Source of the DNA: a virus
Reading direction: 5' to 3' (one strand)
IMG/VR virus record: IMGVR_UViG_3300005095_000015
Location: 1 to 64,000 of that record
DNA length: 64,000 bases
The notes beneath the pieces are model-generated. The model searched no databases. It worked only from the letters and a program-made list of their open reading frames with translations, and was not told where the DNA came from. The position numbers and the translations under genes are program-made. Shown in pieces: positions 15,422 to 23,107 of this stretch (the stretch's first letter is position 1; every line of letters starts with the position of its first letter).

Positions 15422-16225
15422 ATGTTAAAGGTGGGAGATAAGGTAAAAGTAAAGACTTTTGAAGAGCTCAGTAAAAATGCTAAGGATGTGCTTGGTGATA
15501 ACAAATTGTTTTTTGGTTTTTCGATTCCGTATCTTACTTCTGAGATGCAAAGGTTTTGTGGTAAAGAAGTGACTATAGCTGCATGCCTGGGGAATCGCTT
15601 GTATTGGATTGAAGAGGATAATCATAGTCATACTTGGCATGAAATGTTTTTTGAATCACCTGAAGTGCTAGCAGAGGAACTAGATGAGGGAGTAAAGAAG
15701 GTGTTGAAAGACATTGTTGATAGATCAGATGTGTGTATAAAGAGCTTTGCTGGGGTTAAGCATGATGAAGGTAAAGCCCGCTTTGACCTCATTCCTCCAG
15801 AACCTCTCTGGGAACTTGCCAGACTTTATACCAAAGGTGCTGAGAAGTACGGAGACAGGAACTGGGAAAAGGGAATGAGATGGGGAAAGGTATTTGCTGC
15901 TATGATGAGACATGCTTGGAAGTGGTGGCAGGGTGAGGAGTATGATCCAGAGGACGGGCAACATCATCTTGTCTCAGTGGCTTGGTGTGCTTTTGCTCTT
16001 TATACTTACTATGTAAGAGGGGTAGGAGAGGATGACAGAGTGAAATCCAGAAAGAATTGCCCTGTCTATGAGCAAAGCAATTTCATTACCCATACTTGGG
16101 CTGATTGTCCTGGCGTATTTTCTATTCCTGATTATGAGGCTGGTGATTTGAAATGTAATGAATGCGGCGCTTCGTTGAGAGGCGAGATAGAGAATTTTGT
16201 TTCATCTCTCAGGTACAGAGGTTAA
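15422..16225 (+). CDS. dATP/dGTP diphosphohydrolase-like (DUF5664/MazG-type) protein
   Basis: Residues 110-205 contain KHDEGKARFDLIPPEPLWEL, AEKYGDRNWEKG, MMRHAWKWWQGE and DGQHHLVSVAWCAFAL, the hallmark segments of the phage DUF5664 family, helical metal-dependent nucleotide pyrophosphohydrolases. The acidic and His residues there would hold Mg. The N-terminal 100 residues are a separate domain. The C-terminal 40 residues carry Cys and CNECG, probably zinc. It should trim the nucleotide pool beside ThyX and RNR. The last codons (VSSLRYRG) overlap promoter P4. Confidence 0.72.
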   Translation: MLKVGDKVKVKTFEELSKNAKDVLGDNKLFFGFSIPYLTSEMQRFCGKEVTIAACLGNRLYWIEEDNHSHTWHEMFFESPEVLAEELDEGVKKVLKDIVDRSDVCIKSFAGVKHDEGKARFDLIPPEPLWELARLYTKGAEKYGDRNWEKGMRWGKVFAAMMRHAWKWWQGEEYDPEDGQHHLVSVAWCAFALYTYYVRGVGEDDRVKSRKNCPVYEQSNFITHTWADCPGVFSIPDYEAGDLKCNECGASLRGEIENFVSSLRYRG

Positions 16226-16228
16226 AAT
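16199..16228 (+). promoter_or_regulatory. Phage promoter P4, embedded in a coding end
   Basis: GTTTCATCTCTCAG (16199-16212), one base different from the consensus, then 10 bases and TAAAAT (16223-16228). The box lies inside the last codons of the diphosphohydrolase gene. The next gene starts at 16264 after GAGGAGGAAGG. Confidence 0.7.
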
Positions 16229-16263
16229 ATAAAGTGAAGGAAAAATAGATCGAGGAGGAAGGG

Positions 16264-16551
16264 ATGGTTGAGTGGGAGAAAATATTGAAGGTAGACAGAG
16301 GATATCAACTTTTGATAGATGGCTTTACTTTTTATCAAGGTATTTATCGTGGTACAGTTGATGGCTTTTTGTTGTTCGCTTGGTATCATTGCGTAACTTT
16401 TCCGGAGGAAGAAAGAAAAGGTAAGGTTCAAATATATCCTATCTATGTGCAACCAAGTAGTCTTTCAGTTGCCTCTTTATCACCTTCTGCAAAGGAAGAG
16501 TTTGAACGGTTTACAAATGAAGAACTTTATGAAGTGGAGGAGCTGTTATGA
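16264..16551 (+). CDS. Hypothetical protein (95 aa)
   Basis: First gene after promoter P4, with GAGGAGGAAGG before the ATG. It is rich in aromatic residues and reads mostly as beta strands, with an acidic helical end. It overlaps the next start by 4 bases. No family is recognised. Confidence 0.5.
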   Translation: MVEWEKILKVDRGYQLLIDGFTFYQGIYRGTVDGFLLFAWYHCVTFPEEERKGKVQIYPIYVQPSSLSVASLSPSAKEEFERFTNEELYEVEELL

Positions 16552-16865
16552 TAGTATTGGTTTTTACAAGTTTTGGAATGTTTATAGGTAAGGATGGTGG
16601 GTTAGATACAGAGAAGAGATTAGAAAACCCTTGTTTAGTTTTACAGTTACAAGCTATGTCTGATGGGAGAATATCATCGGGTTTAGTCCCTTTGGAGACA
16701 AAGTGGCTTAGGTTGAACTGTGACTTTGCGTTTTGTCCTGCACCTAAGCATTTTGAGGAAAAGTATTTATCAGCAGTTACTGGGATAGCAGTGGCAGATC
16801 ATTTAGATGTGAATCAGGTAAATCATTTTCTTAGCTCTTTGAAAAAGTTCAAGGGTGAGGGGTAA
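16548..16865 (+). CDS. Hypothetical protein (105 aa)
   Basis: The ATG overlaps the previous stop, with GTGGAGGAG upstream. The product begins with a hydrophobic beta strand (IVLVFTSFGMFIG). No motif identifies it. It lies between two unrelated genes in the P4 transcript. Confidence 0.48.
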   Translation: MIVLVFTSFGMFIGKDGGLDTEKRLENPCLVLQLQAMSDGRISSGLVPLETKWLRLNCDFAFCPAPKHFEEKYLSAVTGIAVADHLDVNQVNHFLSSLKKFKGEG

Positions 16866-16867
16866 GA

Positions 16868-17509
16868 ATGCGAAGAATATGTTTAAACATTCTCGTTCCT
16901 TCATTCATAGTATTTACAGCTTTTGGCTCGTTGTTTTTCCTGAGAGGTGTGGATAAACATCACGGTGTAAAAGTGGTGAGTAAGAAATCAGTAAGTAAGG
17001 CGTGCAAAAACAAACAGCAAAGAATTAAACAAATTCTTTATAAGAAAGCCTTGAGTTATTCTAAATCTTATGTACCGAAAAGTTTGGTGTTTTCTATAGT
17101 TGACCAGTGTCTAAAGGTTAATCATAGTCTATTGGTTCTTTCTATCATTACTGAGGAATCACATTTTGACATATTTGCAAGAAGTAGAAGTGGGGCGGTT
17201 GGGTGCGGGCAGATAAAGTGGAAGTTTTGGAAGGAGAGACTCAGAAGTGTTGGAATCAACTCGTATCGTGATATGTTTGATCCTAAACTTTGTGTGCAAG
17301 CTGTCAACTTTGTTTTTTCTTATTATTTAAACAAGGTTAAAGATCCTGTCAAAGCATTACAACTCTATTATTGTGGAGAGAATAATCCAGATTGCAAGGT
17401 AGGTAGGTACTATGCTGATAAGGTTTTAGCTACTTATGCGAGGTATAGTTTTGCATTGAGGCAGGGGGTTGATGATGAAAGAGAAATATTGGCATTTGGT
17501 AAAAGATAA
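16868..17509 (+). CDS. SLT-family lytic transglycosylase with N-terminal membrane anchor
   Basis: This 213-aa protein should cleave peptidoglycan. Residues 6-26 form a signal anchor. Residues 95-190 are an SLT domain: ITEESHFDIFARS holds the catalytic Glu, followed by SGAVGCGQI and a later LYYCGENN helix. The canonical GLMQ is GCGQ here. ATG 16868 follows GAGGGGTAAGA. It lies in the early/middle half, away from the lysis genes at 61-63 kb, so it may serve entry, superinfection functions or lysis. Confidence 0.75.
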   Translation: MRRICLNILVPSFIVFTAFGSLFFLRGVDKHHGVKVVSKKSVSKACKNKQQRIKQILYKKALSYSKSYVPKSLVFSIVDQCLKVNHSLLVLSIITEESHFDIFARSRSGAVGCGQIKWKFWKERLRSVGINSYRDMFDPKLCVQAVNFVFSYYLNKVKDPVKALQLYYCGENNPDCKVGRYYADKVLATYARYSFALRQGVDDEREILAFGKR

Positions 17510-17681
17510 GCGGTTTGAGAACTGTGCTGAGTATCAGAGACCACCTTGGTGCGATTACAAGGAAGCACTTGATTATAGAATAGGATGCTGGAGATTAATA
17601 GATGGATCAATTACAAATAGTATGCAGTGTATAGGGTGCCCTCATTATAAATATAAAAAGCAGGAGGTGCAAGATGTTTAA
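17475..17681 (+). CDS. Small Cys-rich protein (68 aa)
   Basis: ATG 17475 (or 17472) follows GCAGGGGG. Cysteines in CAEY, WCDY, GCW and CIGCPHY could bind metal. It starts inside the end of the transglycosylase gene and overlaps the next gene by 8 bases. The family is not recognised. Confidence 0.48.
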   Translation: MKEKYWHLVKDKRFENCAEYQRPPWCDYKEALDYRIGCWRLIDGSITNSMQCIGCPHYKYKKQEVQDV

Positions 17682-18015
17682 AAGAGCTCTGCTTTTAGTG
17701 TTATTTCTGTTTGTATTTTGTGTTGGTTTGAGTAAGGCAGATCAGGTATTTTCAATTACAGAGTCAAGAGTTACTAATTGTTCGTATGGTTATGCTTTGC
17801 TGAGTTATTGTTTTTGGAAGAGTGATGAGTATACCTCTTGTAAGGATGTAACAACGAACTTTGCTTCTTTTGTGTACAAGTTGACTAATGATAATACTAT
17901 GGCTTCTACACTGGAGGATAGTTGTTATGATATATGTATTAGAGCAAAGAGCAACCCTATTCTTGGGTTAAAGCGTTTAGTTGATTACGGTTCCTCTTGC
18001 TATTTGGGTAGATAG
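17674..18015 (+). CDS. Secreted Cys-rich protein (113 aa)
   Basis: Residues 1-22 are a clear signal peptide (basic start, LLLVLFLFVFCVGL, then SKAD as a likely cleavage site). The mature part has several cysteines and is probably disulfide-bonded outside the inner membrane. It follows a transglycosylase gene, so it might act in the periplasm with it. The family is unknown. AGGAGGTGCAAG precedes the ATG. Confidence 0.55.
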   Translation: MFKRALLLVLFLFVFCVGLSKADQVFSITESRVTNCSYGYALLSYCFWKSDEYTSCKDVTTNFASFVYKLTNDNTMASTLEDSCYDICIRAKSNPILGLKRLVDYGSSCYLGR

Positions 18016-18028
18016 AGGAGGTGTATAA

Positions 18029-18808
18029 ATGAGTATGTGGAAAGGGTATTTTGTATGTCCAAATTGTGGCAAGCAAAACCCTTTATTGCAGTGGATGATT
18101 AAGGAAGGGGATTCGCTGATTTTAGAGTTTGAAACTACTTCTGATGAGCGGTGCTTAGTGTTTGCTTGCCCGCATTGTGGTGCGAAGGTAAGATTTGGTA
18201 TAAAAAAGGATGATGGGGGTAAGTCGATGGAAACAGTAAAAGCGGGAAGGGATCTAATTAGAGAGGATGTAAATGATGAATTGATTAGGGCTGTGGAGTA
18301 TTCGAATGGAAGTCTGGAGGTTAGGAAGGAAATTCCTTTTAATGAGAGTTTTGAAATTAATTCTCGTCCTTCTTGGCATGAGTACTTTATGGAGATTGCA
18401 AAGTTAGTAGCACGCAGGAGCACATGTTTAAAACGCAAGGTAGGTGCGGTAGCTATTGATCCTCAATCAAAACAGATACTTGCTACTGGTTACAATGGTG
18501 CAGCATCAGGATCAAAGCATTGCTCTGAGCTTGGCTGTCTTAGGAGAGATATTCCTTCAGGTGAGCGATTTGAGCTTTGCAGAGCCGTTCATGCTGAGGC
18601 AAATTTGCTATGCCAAGCAGCGAGGCGCGGGGTTAGTTTGATAGGTGCTTGGGTTTATTGTACACATAAACCTTGTTATTGGTGTATGAAGCAGTTGATA
18701 AATGCAGGAATTACCAAAGTTATTTATGAGCAAGATTATCCTCACGATAAGCTTGTGGAGGAATTAATTAGTCAGAAGTTGATTCAAGTTGAAAAATACG
18801 GAGGGTAG
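18029..18808 (+). CDS. dCMP deaminase with N-terminal zinc-ribbon extension
   Basis: This 259-aa protein should convert dCMP to dUMP, feeding ThyX. Residues 110-250 are the deaminase: HAE at 188-190 (zinc His and catalytic Glu) and PCYWC with Cys216 and Cys219. [12 protein letters not shown] is conserved in phage enzymes. The N-terminal 60 residues hold CPNCGKQN and CPHCGAKV, an extra zinc ribbon not found in most dCMP deaminases. An internal ATG at 18227 (residue 67), with GGGGGTAAGTC upstream, could give a shorter form. The main ATG 18029 follows GAGGAGGTGTATAA. Confidence 0.85.
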   Translation: MSMWKGYFVCPNCGKQNPLLQWMIKEGDSLILEFETTSDERCLVFACPHCGAKVRFGIKKDDGGKSMETVKAGRDLIREDVNDELIRAVEYSNGSLEVRKEIPFNESFEINSRPSWHEYFMEIAKLVARRSTCLKRKVGAVAIDPQSKQILATGYNGAASGSKHCSELGCLRRDIPSGERFELCRAVHAEANLLCQAARRGVSLIGAWVYCTHKPCYWCMKQLINAGITKVIYEQDYPHDKLVEELISQKLIQVEKYGG

Positions 18809-18811
18809 GTA

Positions 18812-19192
18812 ATGGTTTACTTCTTCTATAACCAACAACCGCCTTCAACGATGTTTGATCTTAACCATGGGTACAATCTACTGCTAGCGCCGTTGACTCT
18901 GGACGCAATGAAAGAATGGTTATCAAAGTACAAGAGAAAAGTAAAGTTTATAACATTGCCTGATTATTTGGAACAATCAAAGCGTTTCTATTTTTGTGTT
19001 ATGAGCGAGTTTCCTTCGTATATTTATACTAGGTTGCCGAAGGGTATATCCTTGAAAACGGACGATGTCATAATTTATACGATAGGTGTTAAGGATAGTT
19101 ATTTGTTTCCTGAAAAATTGTTTGCTTCTCTACTTGATGGTAAATTTAGAATCAATTTGTTGAAAGTCAAAGAAGTATACGAAAGGTTTTGA
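18812..19192 (+). CDS. Hypothetical protein (126 aa)
   Basis: It starts 3 bases after the deaminase stop (GGAGGGTAGGTA upstream). It begins MVYFFYNQQPP and contains TRLPKGISL near residue 75. This faintly recalls the STIV B116 family, but that family's GH-containing core is absent, so I leave it unnamed. Mostly alpha/beta, soluble. Confidence 0.48.
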   Translation: MVYFFYNQQPPSTMFDLNHGYNLLLAPLTLDAMKEWLSKYKRKVKFITLPDYLEQSKRFYFCVMSEFPSYIYTRLPKGISLKTDDVIIYTIGVKDSYLFPEKLFASLLDGKFRINLLKVKEVYERF

Positions 19193-19204
19193 GGAGGTAT
19201 GGTA

Positions 19205-19534
19205 ATGGGTTTTACTGGATGTATTGGTGAGTTGTGGAAAGAAGTAAAAGAGAAGTATAGAAATGAGTACCTTAGAAGGCTAGCAATTCTTTACCACATT
19301 AGGGAACTTTATGTTAAGGAGGAAGCAGCCCTTGCAAAGGATTCCTGTGCTTTTAAAGAAGATGCTTGGTTGAAAGAGTTAGCAGACCTTTACATCCTGC
19401 TGGAAATGTATAAGGAGCTTGATGAGGATTTTGCAAGGAAGGTTAAACTCAGAAGAATGCGCTTTATTGAGAAGCTTCAGCAGGAAAAGAAAACATCTAT
19501 CATTATAGACGAAGATGATGGGTATCAGGATTAA
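19205..19534 (+). CDS. Hypothetical helical protein (109 aa)
   Basis: I chose ATG 19205 because GAGGAGGT lies 7 bases upstream; an ATG at 19199 would be only one base from that site. The product is almost wholly helical and charged (KEVKEKYRNEYLRRLA), possibly a helical bundle. The family is unknown. Confidence 0.5.
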   Translation: MGFTGCIGELWKEVKEKYRNEYLRRLAILYHIRELYVKEEAALAKDSCAFKEDAWLKELADLYILLEMYKELDEDFARKVKLRRMRFIEKLQQEKKTSIIIDEDDGYQD

Positions 19535-19614
19535 GAGGAAGACATGCTAGCGCAGCGTTACAAGATGGTAGTGGTGAAGAAAAGGTAGTTGAGTGTAAAT
19601 CTGAGGAGGGAGCC

Positions 19615-19887
19615 ATGAGTGAAAAGAAATCTTGTATTCAGTTAGATGTGCCTAAAGAGGTTGTTGTTAGTAACTGTACATTTAAGCAAGGAGTATTTTG
19701 GGAGAAAGAAGCTGTTGAAGCGGTAACTCTTGTAGCAAAAGCCTTGCTGAATCTCACTGAGCTCTTCAAAATGCAGAGTAGTACCTTTGGTCCTGCAATT
19801 GAGATAAAGATGGGACAAGGTTTGGACAGCGAAGATCAGGAAACCCAGGAAGAGAAGGAGGCAGAAGATGCCGAGAAAACCAAATGA
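19615..19887 (+). CDS. Hypothetical protein (90 aa), acidic tail
   Basis: ATG 19615 follows GAGGAGGGAGCC. The N-terminal part has two cysteines in beta-like segments, the middle is helical, and the last 20 residues are acidic. It overlaps the next gene by 20 bases. No family is recognised. Confidence 0.45.
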   Translation: MSEKKSCIQLDVPKEVVVSNCTFKQGVFWEKEAVEAVTLVAKALLNLTELFKMQSSTFGPAIEIKMGQGLDSEDQETQEEKEAEDAEKTK

Positions 19888-20722
19888 CAAGTTACTCCCT
19901 TATTCAGCTTACAGTAGAGAGCTTGGATCGTCTGAAGGAGCTGTTTTGGTATTTGCAAGGAACAGTAGAGAGGCTAAAAAGGTTGTTGCGCGGAACTGTT
20001 TGGGCTGGCTTGTTGGTGATTATACCGATATTGCTGTCAGGAGATTAAGAGAGTACGAAGATTATCTTTACACCTTAGCCGATCAAGAGAAGCTTGCCAA
20101 GAATGAGCCTCATGTAATAGACAGTCCACCTTTTTGTAAGCTGTGCGAGAGGTGGGGTACTCCTTTGGACGAGGAAGGTATTTGTGAAGATTGTAGAGAG
20201 GACCTGGTTCATTTGTATTGGAACTGTTGGGGTGAGCATAAGAAGTTTCTCGGAGTCAGGAAGGTCGGCAAGGAGCATTACAAGGTCTTTCCTTTTAGTC
20301 TTAGCGATCCCTGTGCTCAGGATATTTTTAGTAGAGGTGTGTATGGTAATATGTCTTTTGCTGAACATATCGATGAGCATGGTGCTTTGGTAACCATAGA
20401 AGAGTTCAATAAATTCGCAAACAGACACTTTATCGGTTATGCGGGCTGGATCTATAAGGTAGAGCTTCAGCAAAAGTTCGAGTTCTACGAGCTAAAGGTT
20501 ACTTATTACGGTCATGGTTTTGGCCAGGCTAAGGTGTTTCGTTCAGTTGCACCTTTGAAGATCGGAGATCTGATTATACAACCAACTTTTGATGGGACTT
20601 ATGCAATTATCTCTAAGTCGACTCCTTTTAGTGCTAAGGTGACTTTGGCTGATCTGCAAGAAGCTGTTAGGAGACTTAAGCTTGCTTCTACAATGAAAAA
20701 AGAGGAGATTGAAAATGGGTAG
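19868..20722 (+). CDS. Hypothetical protein with a zinc-finger segment (284 aa)
   Basis: ATG 19868 follows AAGGAGGCAGA. Residues 82-107 contain CKLC and CEDC about 20 apart, a zinc finger. The N-terminal 70 residues look like a small domain with RNSREAKKV. The C-terminal half is alpha/beta with YYGHGFGQAKV. I do not recognise the family. It is followed directly by the SLOG gene, which it overlaps by 8 bases. Confidence 0.5.
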   Translation: MPRKPNDKLLPYSAYSRELGSSEGAVLVFARNSREAKKVVARNCLGWLVGDYTDIAVRRLREYEDYLYTLADQEKLAKNEPHVIDSPPFCKLCERWGTPLDEEGICEDCREDLVHLYWNCWGEHKKFLGVRKVGKEHYKVFPFSLSDPCAQDIFSRGVYGNMSFAEHIDEHGALVTIEEFNKFANRHFIGYAGWIYKVELQQKFEFYELKVTYYGHGFGQAKVFRSVAPLKIGDLIIQPTFDGTYAIISKSTPFSAKVTLADLQEAVRRLKLASTMKKEEIENG

Positions 20723-21101
20723 TTTGGATCGTTGGTTTAAAATAGCCATCGTCGGTTCAAGACTGTTCAATGATTGTCGCTATATTTACAAAGTACTCAC
20801 AGAAACAGTTTTACCCGAGTTACAGGTAGATTCTAAACAGGTTCTGATTGTTACAGGAGGAGCGAGAGGTGTAGATTCTTGTGCTGAGTATATCGCAAAA
20901 GAGGTTCTCAAGTGTCCCGTACTCGTATTTCCAGCAAACTGGTTCAAATACGGTAAGAAAGCTGGAATGATAAGAAATACTTATATAGCAGAGGTAGCGG
21001 ACATTGTTTTAGCTTTTCCTACCAAGGAGTCACGAGGCACTTGGGATACAGTAAACAAAGCAAAAAGACTTGGAAAGAAGGTTTTTATGTTTGAAGTTTA
21101 G
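20715..21101 (+). CDS. SLOG-superfamily (YspA/DUF2493-like) nucleotide-binding protein
   Basis: The 128-aa Rossmann-like protein shows KIAIVGSR at the start, VTGGARGVDSCAEYIA near residue 50 and a Pro-rich FPANWFKYGKKAGMIRN loop. These are the diagnostic motifs of the DprA/SLOG clan and YspA-like proteins, which bind nucleotides or nucleotide derivatives. ATG 20715 has GAGGAGATTGAAA upstream. The role in phages is unknown; ligand sensing or nucleotide-derivative processing is usually proposed. Confidence 0.75.
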   Translation: MGSLDRWFKIAIVGSRLFNDCRYIYKVLTETVLPELQVDSKQVLIVTGGARGVDSCAEYIAKEVLKCPVLVFPANWFKYGKKAGMIRNTYIAEVADIVLAFPTKESRGTWDTVNKAKRLGKKVFMFEV

Positions 21102-21119
21102 TTTTTAGGAGGCAAGCCT

Positions 21120-21405
21120 ATGAGAATTGCAGTTGTAGGTGTACATGATGTAGGTAAAACAACTGGGAGTGAATCGAGTCTTTTATAAGTTGGTGGAAGT
21201 AGTTCATCCTATTGCAGGACAGTTTGCGAGCGTAAGTAAAAGCTATTTGTTACTTGCTCGTTATCTTGATACAGGTTTTATTGTGGCTGAGGAACAGGTA
21301 GGTTACTTAGTGGAAGCGGTCAAGTCTTTGATTCAGGAGAAGGAACAAGAATTGTCAGATCTGAAAGGTTTGCTAAGTAAAGTCGAGACTTTCACTTACA
21401 GGTAA
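21120..21405 (+). pseudogene. P-loop protein broken by a frame change or deletion
   Basis: ATG 21120 has an excellent site (TAGGAGG, 7 bases before) and begins MRIAVVGVHDVGKTT, a perfect P-loop of the GxxxxGKT type. The frame stops after 22 codons at 21186-21188. A second frame, open from GTG 21169 to 21405, encodes 78 residues with no ribosome-binding site of its own. Removing one base near 21165 would join them into one 94-aa protein. Even joined it lacks a recognisable Walker B, so it may be a remnant of a nucleotide kinase or ATPase. Confidence 0.5.
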
Positions 21406-21441
21406 GGAGGAAAGCTATATTTATTTGGAGTACTGGAAGTA

Positions 21442-21471
21442 GTTTCATCTCTAAGGTGCAAAGGTTATAAT
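21442..21471 (+). promoter_or_regulatory. Phage promoter P5 (box plus TATAAT)
   Basis: GTTTCATCTCTAAG (21442-21455), 10 bases, TATAAT (21466-21471). It lies in the gap before 21490. It is the last copy of this promoter in the window. Confidence 0.8.
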
Positions 21472-21489
21472 TTGTAATGAAGGTGGGTA

Positions 21490-21708
21490 ATGACAAGGTT
21501 TGTAGGCAGAGCAGAGATTAAGTTGATTAATCGTCCAGCTAAGCTTGTGCCAATTCGTTTTATGGAGTTTGATAGGGGAGGAGAATTGAAGTACATTGTC
21601 GTGGAGTATCCATTGGATGAACAACATACCCAGCTATTGCAGTATGATTATGGTTCGGAAGCTTGGAACGAGGTTGTTAAAGGAATTGTTTTGAAGGAGG
21701 TTCTTTGA
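21490..21708 (+). CDS. Hypothetical protein (72 aa)
   Basis: First gene after P5, with AAGGTGGGTA before the ATG. Predominantly beta-like, with no recognisable motif. It overlaps the regulator gene that follows by one base. Confidence 0.48.
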   Translation: MTRFVGRAEIKLINRPAKLVPIRFMEFDRGGELKYIVVEYPLDEQHTQLLQYDYGSEAWNEVVKGIVLKEVL

Positions 21709-22469
21709 TGGAAGAGAAAGAAGCTAAGATAAGATCACTGAGAGGTAAATATAAAGATGTTTTAAGCCCAACTATTGGTTTATCGGATCTGTTTGCAGAA
21801 GCAAGGAAAGGCACATCCTACAAGACGCATCGTTTGCTTCTTGAGCTTACTGCTCAGTTGTATAACCGAATGATTGAGCTCAAGCTTGACTATCCAAAGC
21901 TGGCAAAGCTTACAGACATTTCAGAGTCGAAGCTCTCTACAATCTTCTCCTGCGGACACGATGTAACTATAAGAGATCTTATTGCAGTGGCAGATGCGCT
22001 TGGTTATGATCTGTGTGTCAGCTTAATTGATCGTATGGAAGAGGATGACGAGGATGTTTATGGATCAGAAAAGAGCAAGAACAAGGTAAAGGAAGTAGCA
22101 GTTATCAGTCCTGATTTTAAAGAACGCTTGTCCAGACTAAGAAAGAGTTGTGAATCCTTTTTAGGTTGCCAGATGAACTGCCACGAGACATGGGTTATGC
22201 TCGGCGAGGTAAAGGGAGGCGAGGTTTTTGAGATTGTTGACTATTATGAAGCCCCTTGTGGTAACAAGATTCCTGTGGTCGATTGGGAAGGGTGGAAGTG
22301 TCCGGTTTGTAGGGCTTTGCTATGGACTGGCAGAAAAGAGAAGGTAGATGATGTTAATTGTTATTCAGAAGAGATTGTGCCAAGATGCCCGAGGTGCGGT
22401 TCTCCGATGGAAGAGTTGCCTAACGGAGAGTATTGTCCCAATTGTGGGTGGATTGATGTTGATGTTTAG
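21708..22469 (+). CDS. HTH protein with C-terminal zinc ribbons (probable regulator)
   Basis: The 253-aa protein has an XRE-like helix-turn-helix around residues 60-100 (LAKLTDISESKLSTIFSCGHDVTIRDLIAVADALG). The C-terminal 90 residues contain CPVC, then CPRCGSP and CPNCGW, probably two zinc ribbons. It likely binds DNA and controls transcription. It is the second gene of the P5 transcript. ATG 21708 follows GAAGGAGGTTCTTTG. The target sites are unknown; the repeated promoter box is one candidate. Confidence 0.6.
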   Translation: MEEKEAKIRSLRGKYKDVLSPTIGLSDLFAEARKGTSYKTHRLLLELTAQLYNRMIELKLDYPKLAKLTDISESKLSTIFSCGHDVTIRDLIAVADALGYDLCVSLIDRMEEDDEDVYGSEKSKNKVKEVAVISPDFKERLSRLRKSCESFLGCQMNCHETWVMLGEVKGGEVFEIVDYYEAPCGNKIPVVDWEGWKCPVCRALLWTGRKEKVDDVNCYSEEIVPRCPRCGSPMEELPNGEYCPNCGWIDVDV

Positions 22470-22510
22470 GAGGAAAGAGACTTGAAGTCGATGAGCAAAG
22501 AGCCAAGGAA

Positions 22511-22693
22511 TTGTCTCAAACAGAAACAGGCTATTATGTCTGGGCTTACTGGCCAAGTGAACAAAAGTTTAAAGCAACAGACATTATACACCTGAAAAAG
22601 GAAAGCTTAGAGCAGTGGCTTAGTAAGTATGACAAAGAGAACCTAATCCGTATTATTCTGGGTCTGTTAGGTTATCCTAATGGGGCTTGTTGA
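22511..22693 (+). CDS. Uncertain small gene (60 aa)
   Basis: The frame starts at TTG 22511 with only AAGGAA upstream; no ATG or GTG is available in frame. The product has an alpha/beta pattern (YYVWAYWPSEQKF). The start is doubtful. Alternatively translation may start at a non-standard codon nearer the AGGAGG at 22468. Confidence 0.35.
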   Translation: MSQTETGYYVWAYWPSEQKFKATDIIHLKKESLEQWLSKYDKENLIRIILGLLGYPNGAC

Positions 22694-22705
22694 GGGCAGA
22701 TAGAG

Positions 22706-23104
22706 ATGGATCTTACAAAAACCTATATCAAAATGAGCAAAAAGGCTAAGGAGATTCAAGAGAGATGGATTCCTATGGTAGGTGACTTTATTTGGCTTGG
22801 AGCTAATTACATAATGGATGAAGCGGCTTGTAGGATTATCACAAGTCACGAAAATGCATTGAAGCTTCGCTTGCGTCCTAATAGAAGTGAGGTTTGGCTT
22901 CCGAAGCAAGATCAACTACAGGCTATGGTTGTGAATCCGAAGCTTGGTATAGCTGAACTTCTCTCTATTGCTTTGATGATGAACGAAAATCCAGATTATT
23001 GGTACTCTTTTGACTCCTTCGAACAACTTTGGCTTGCTATAGTAATGTATAAGAAGTATGGTAAGGTTTGGGACAATGAGAAGGAAGAATGGGTAGGGGG
23101 GTAA
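22706..23104 (+). CDS. Hypothetical protein (132 aa)
   Basis: GAGGGCAGATAG precedes ATG 22706. It is a soluble alpha/beta protein with a WIPMVGDFIWLG segment near residue 20 that recalls small phage proteins of unknown function. The C-terminus is basic and aromatic. Nothing more can be assigned. Confidence 0.5.
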   Translation: MDLTKTYIKMSKKAKEIQERWIPMVGDFIWLGANYIMDEAACRIITSHENALKLRLRPNRSEVWLPKQDQLQAMVVNPKLGIAELLSIALMMNENPDYWYSFDSFEQLWLAIVMYKKYGKVWDNEKEEWVGG

Positions 23105-23107
23105 GTT

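Noticed and set aside
18812-19192. Possible AcrIII-1 / STIV B116-like anti-CRISPR nuclease
   Set aside because: A YFFYN start and TRLPKGISL resemble that family, but the conserved GH-containing core is missing. The likeness is too weak to name it.
20607-20617. Sixth copy of the promoter box (TTATCTCTAAG)
   Set aside because: Only part of the box matches, no TATAAT lies 10 bases downstream, and it is within a coding region.
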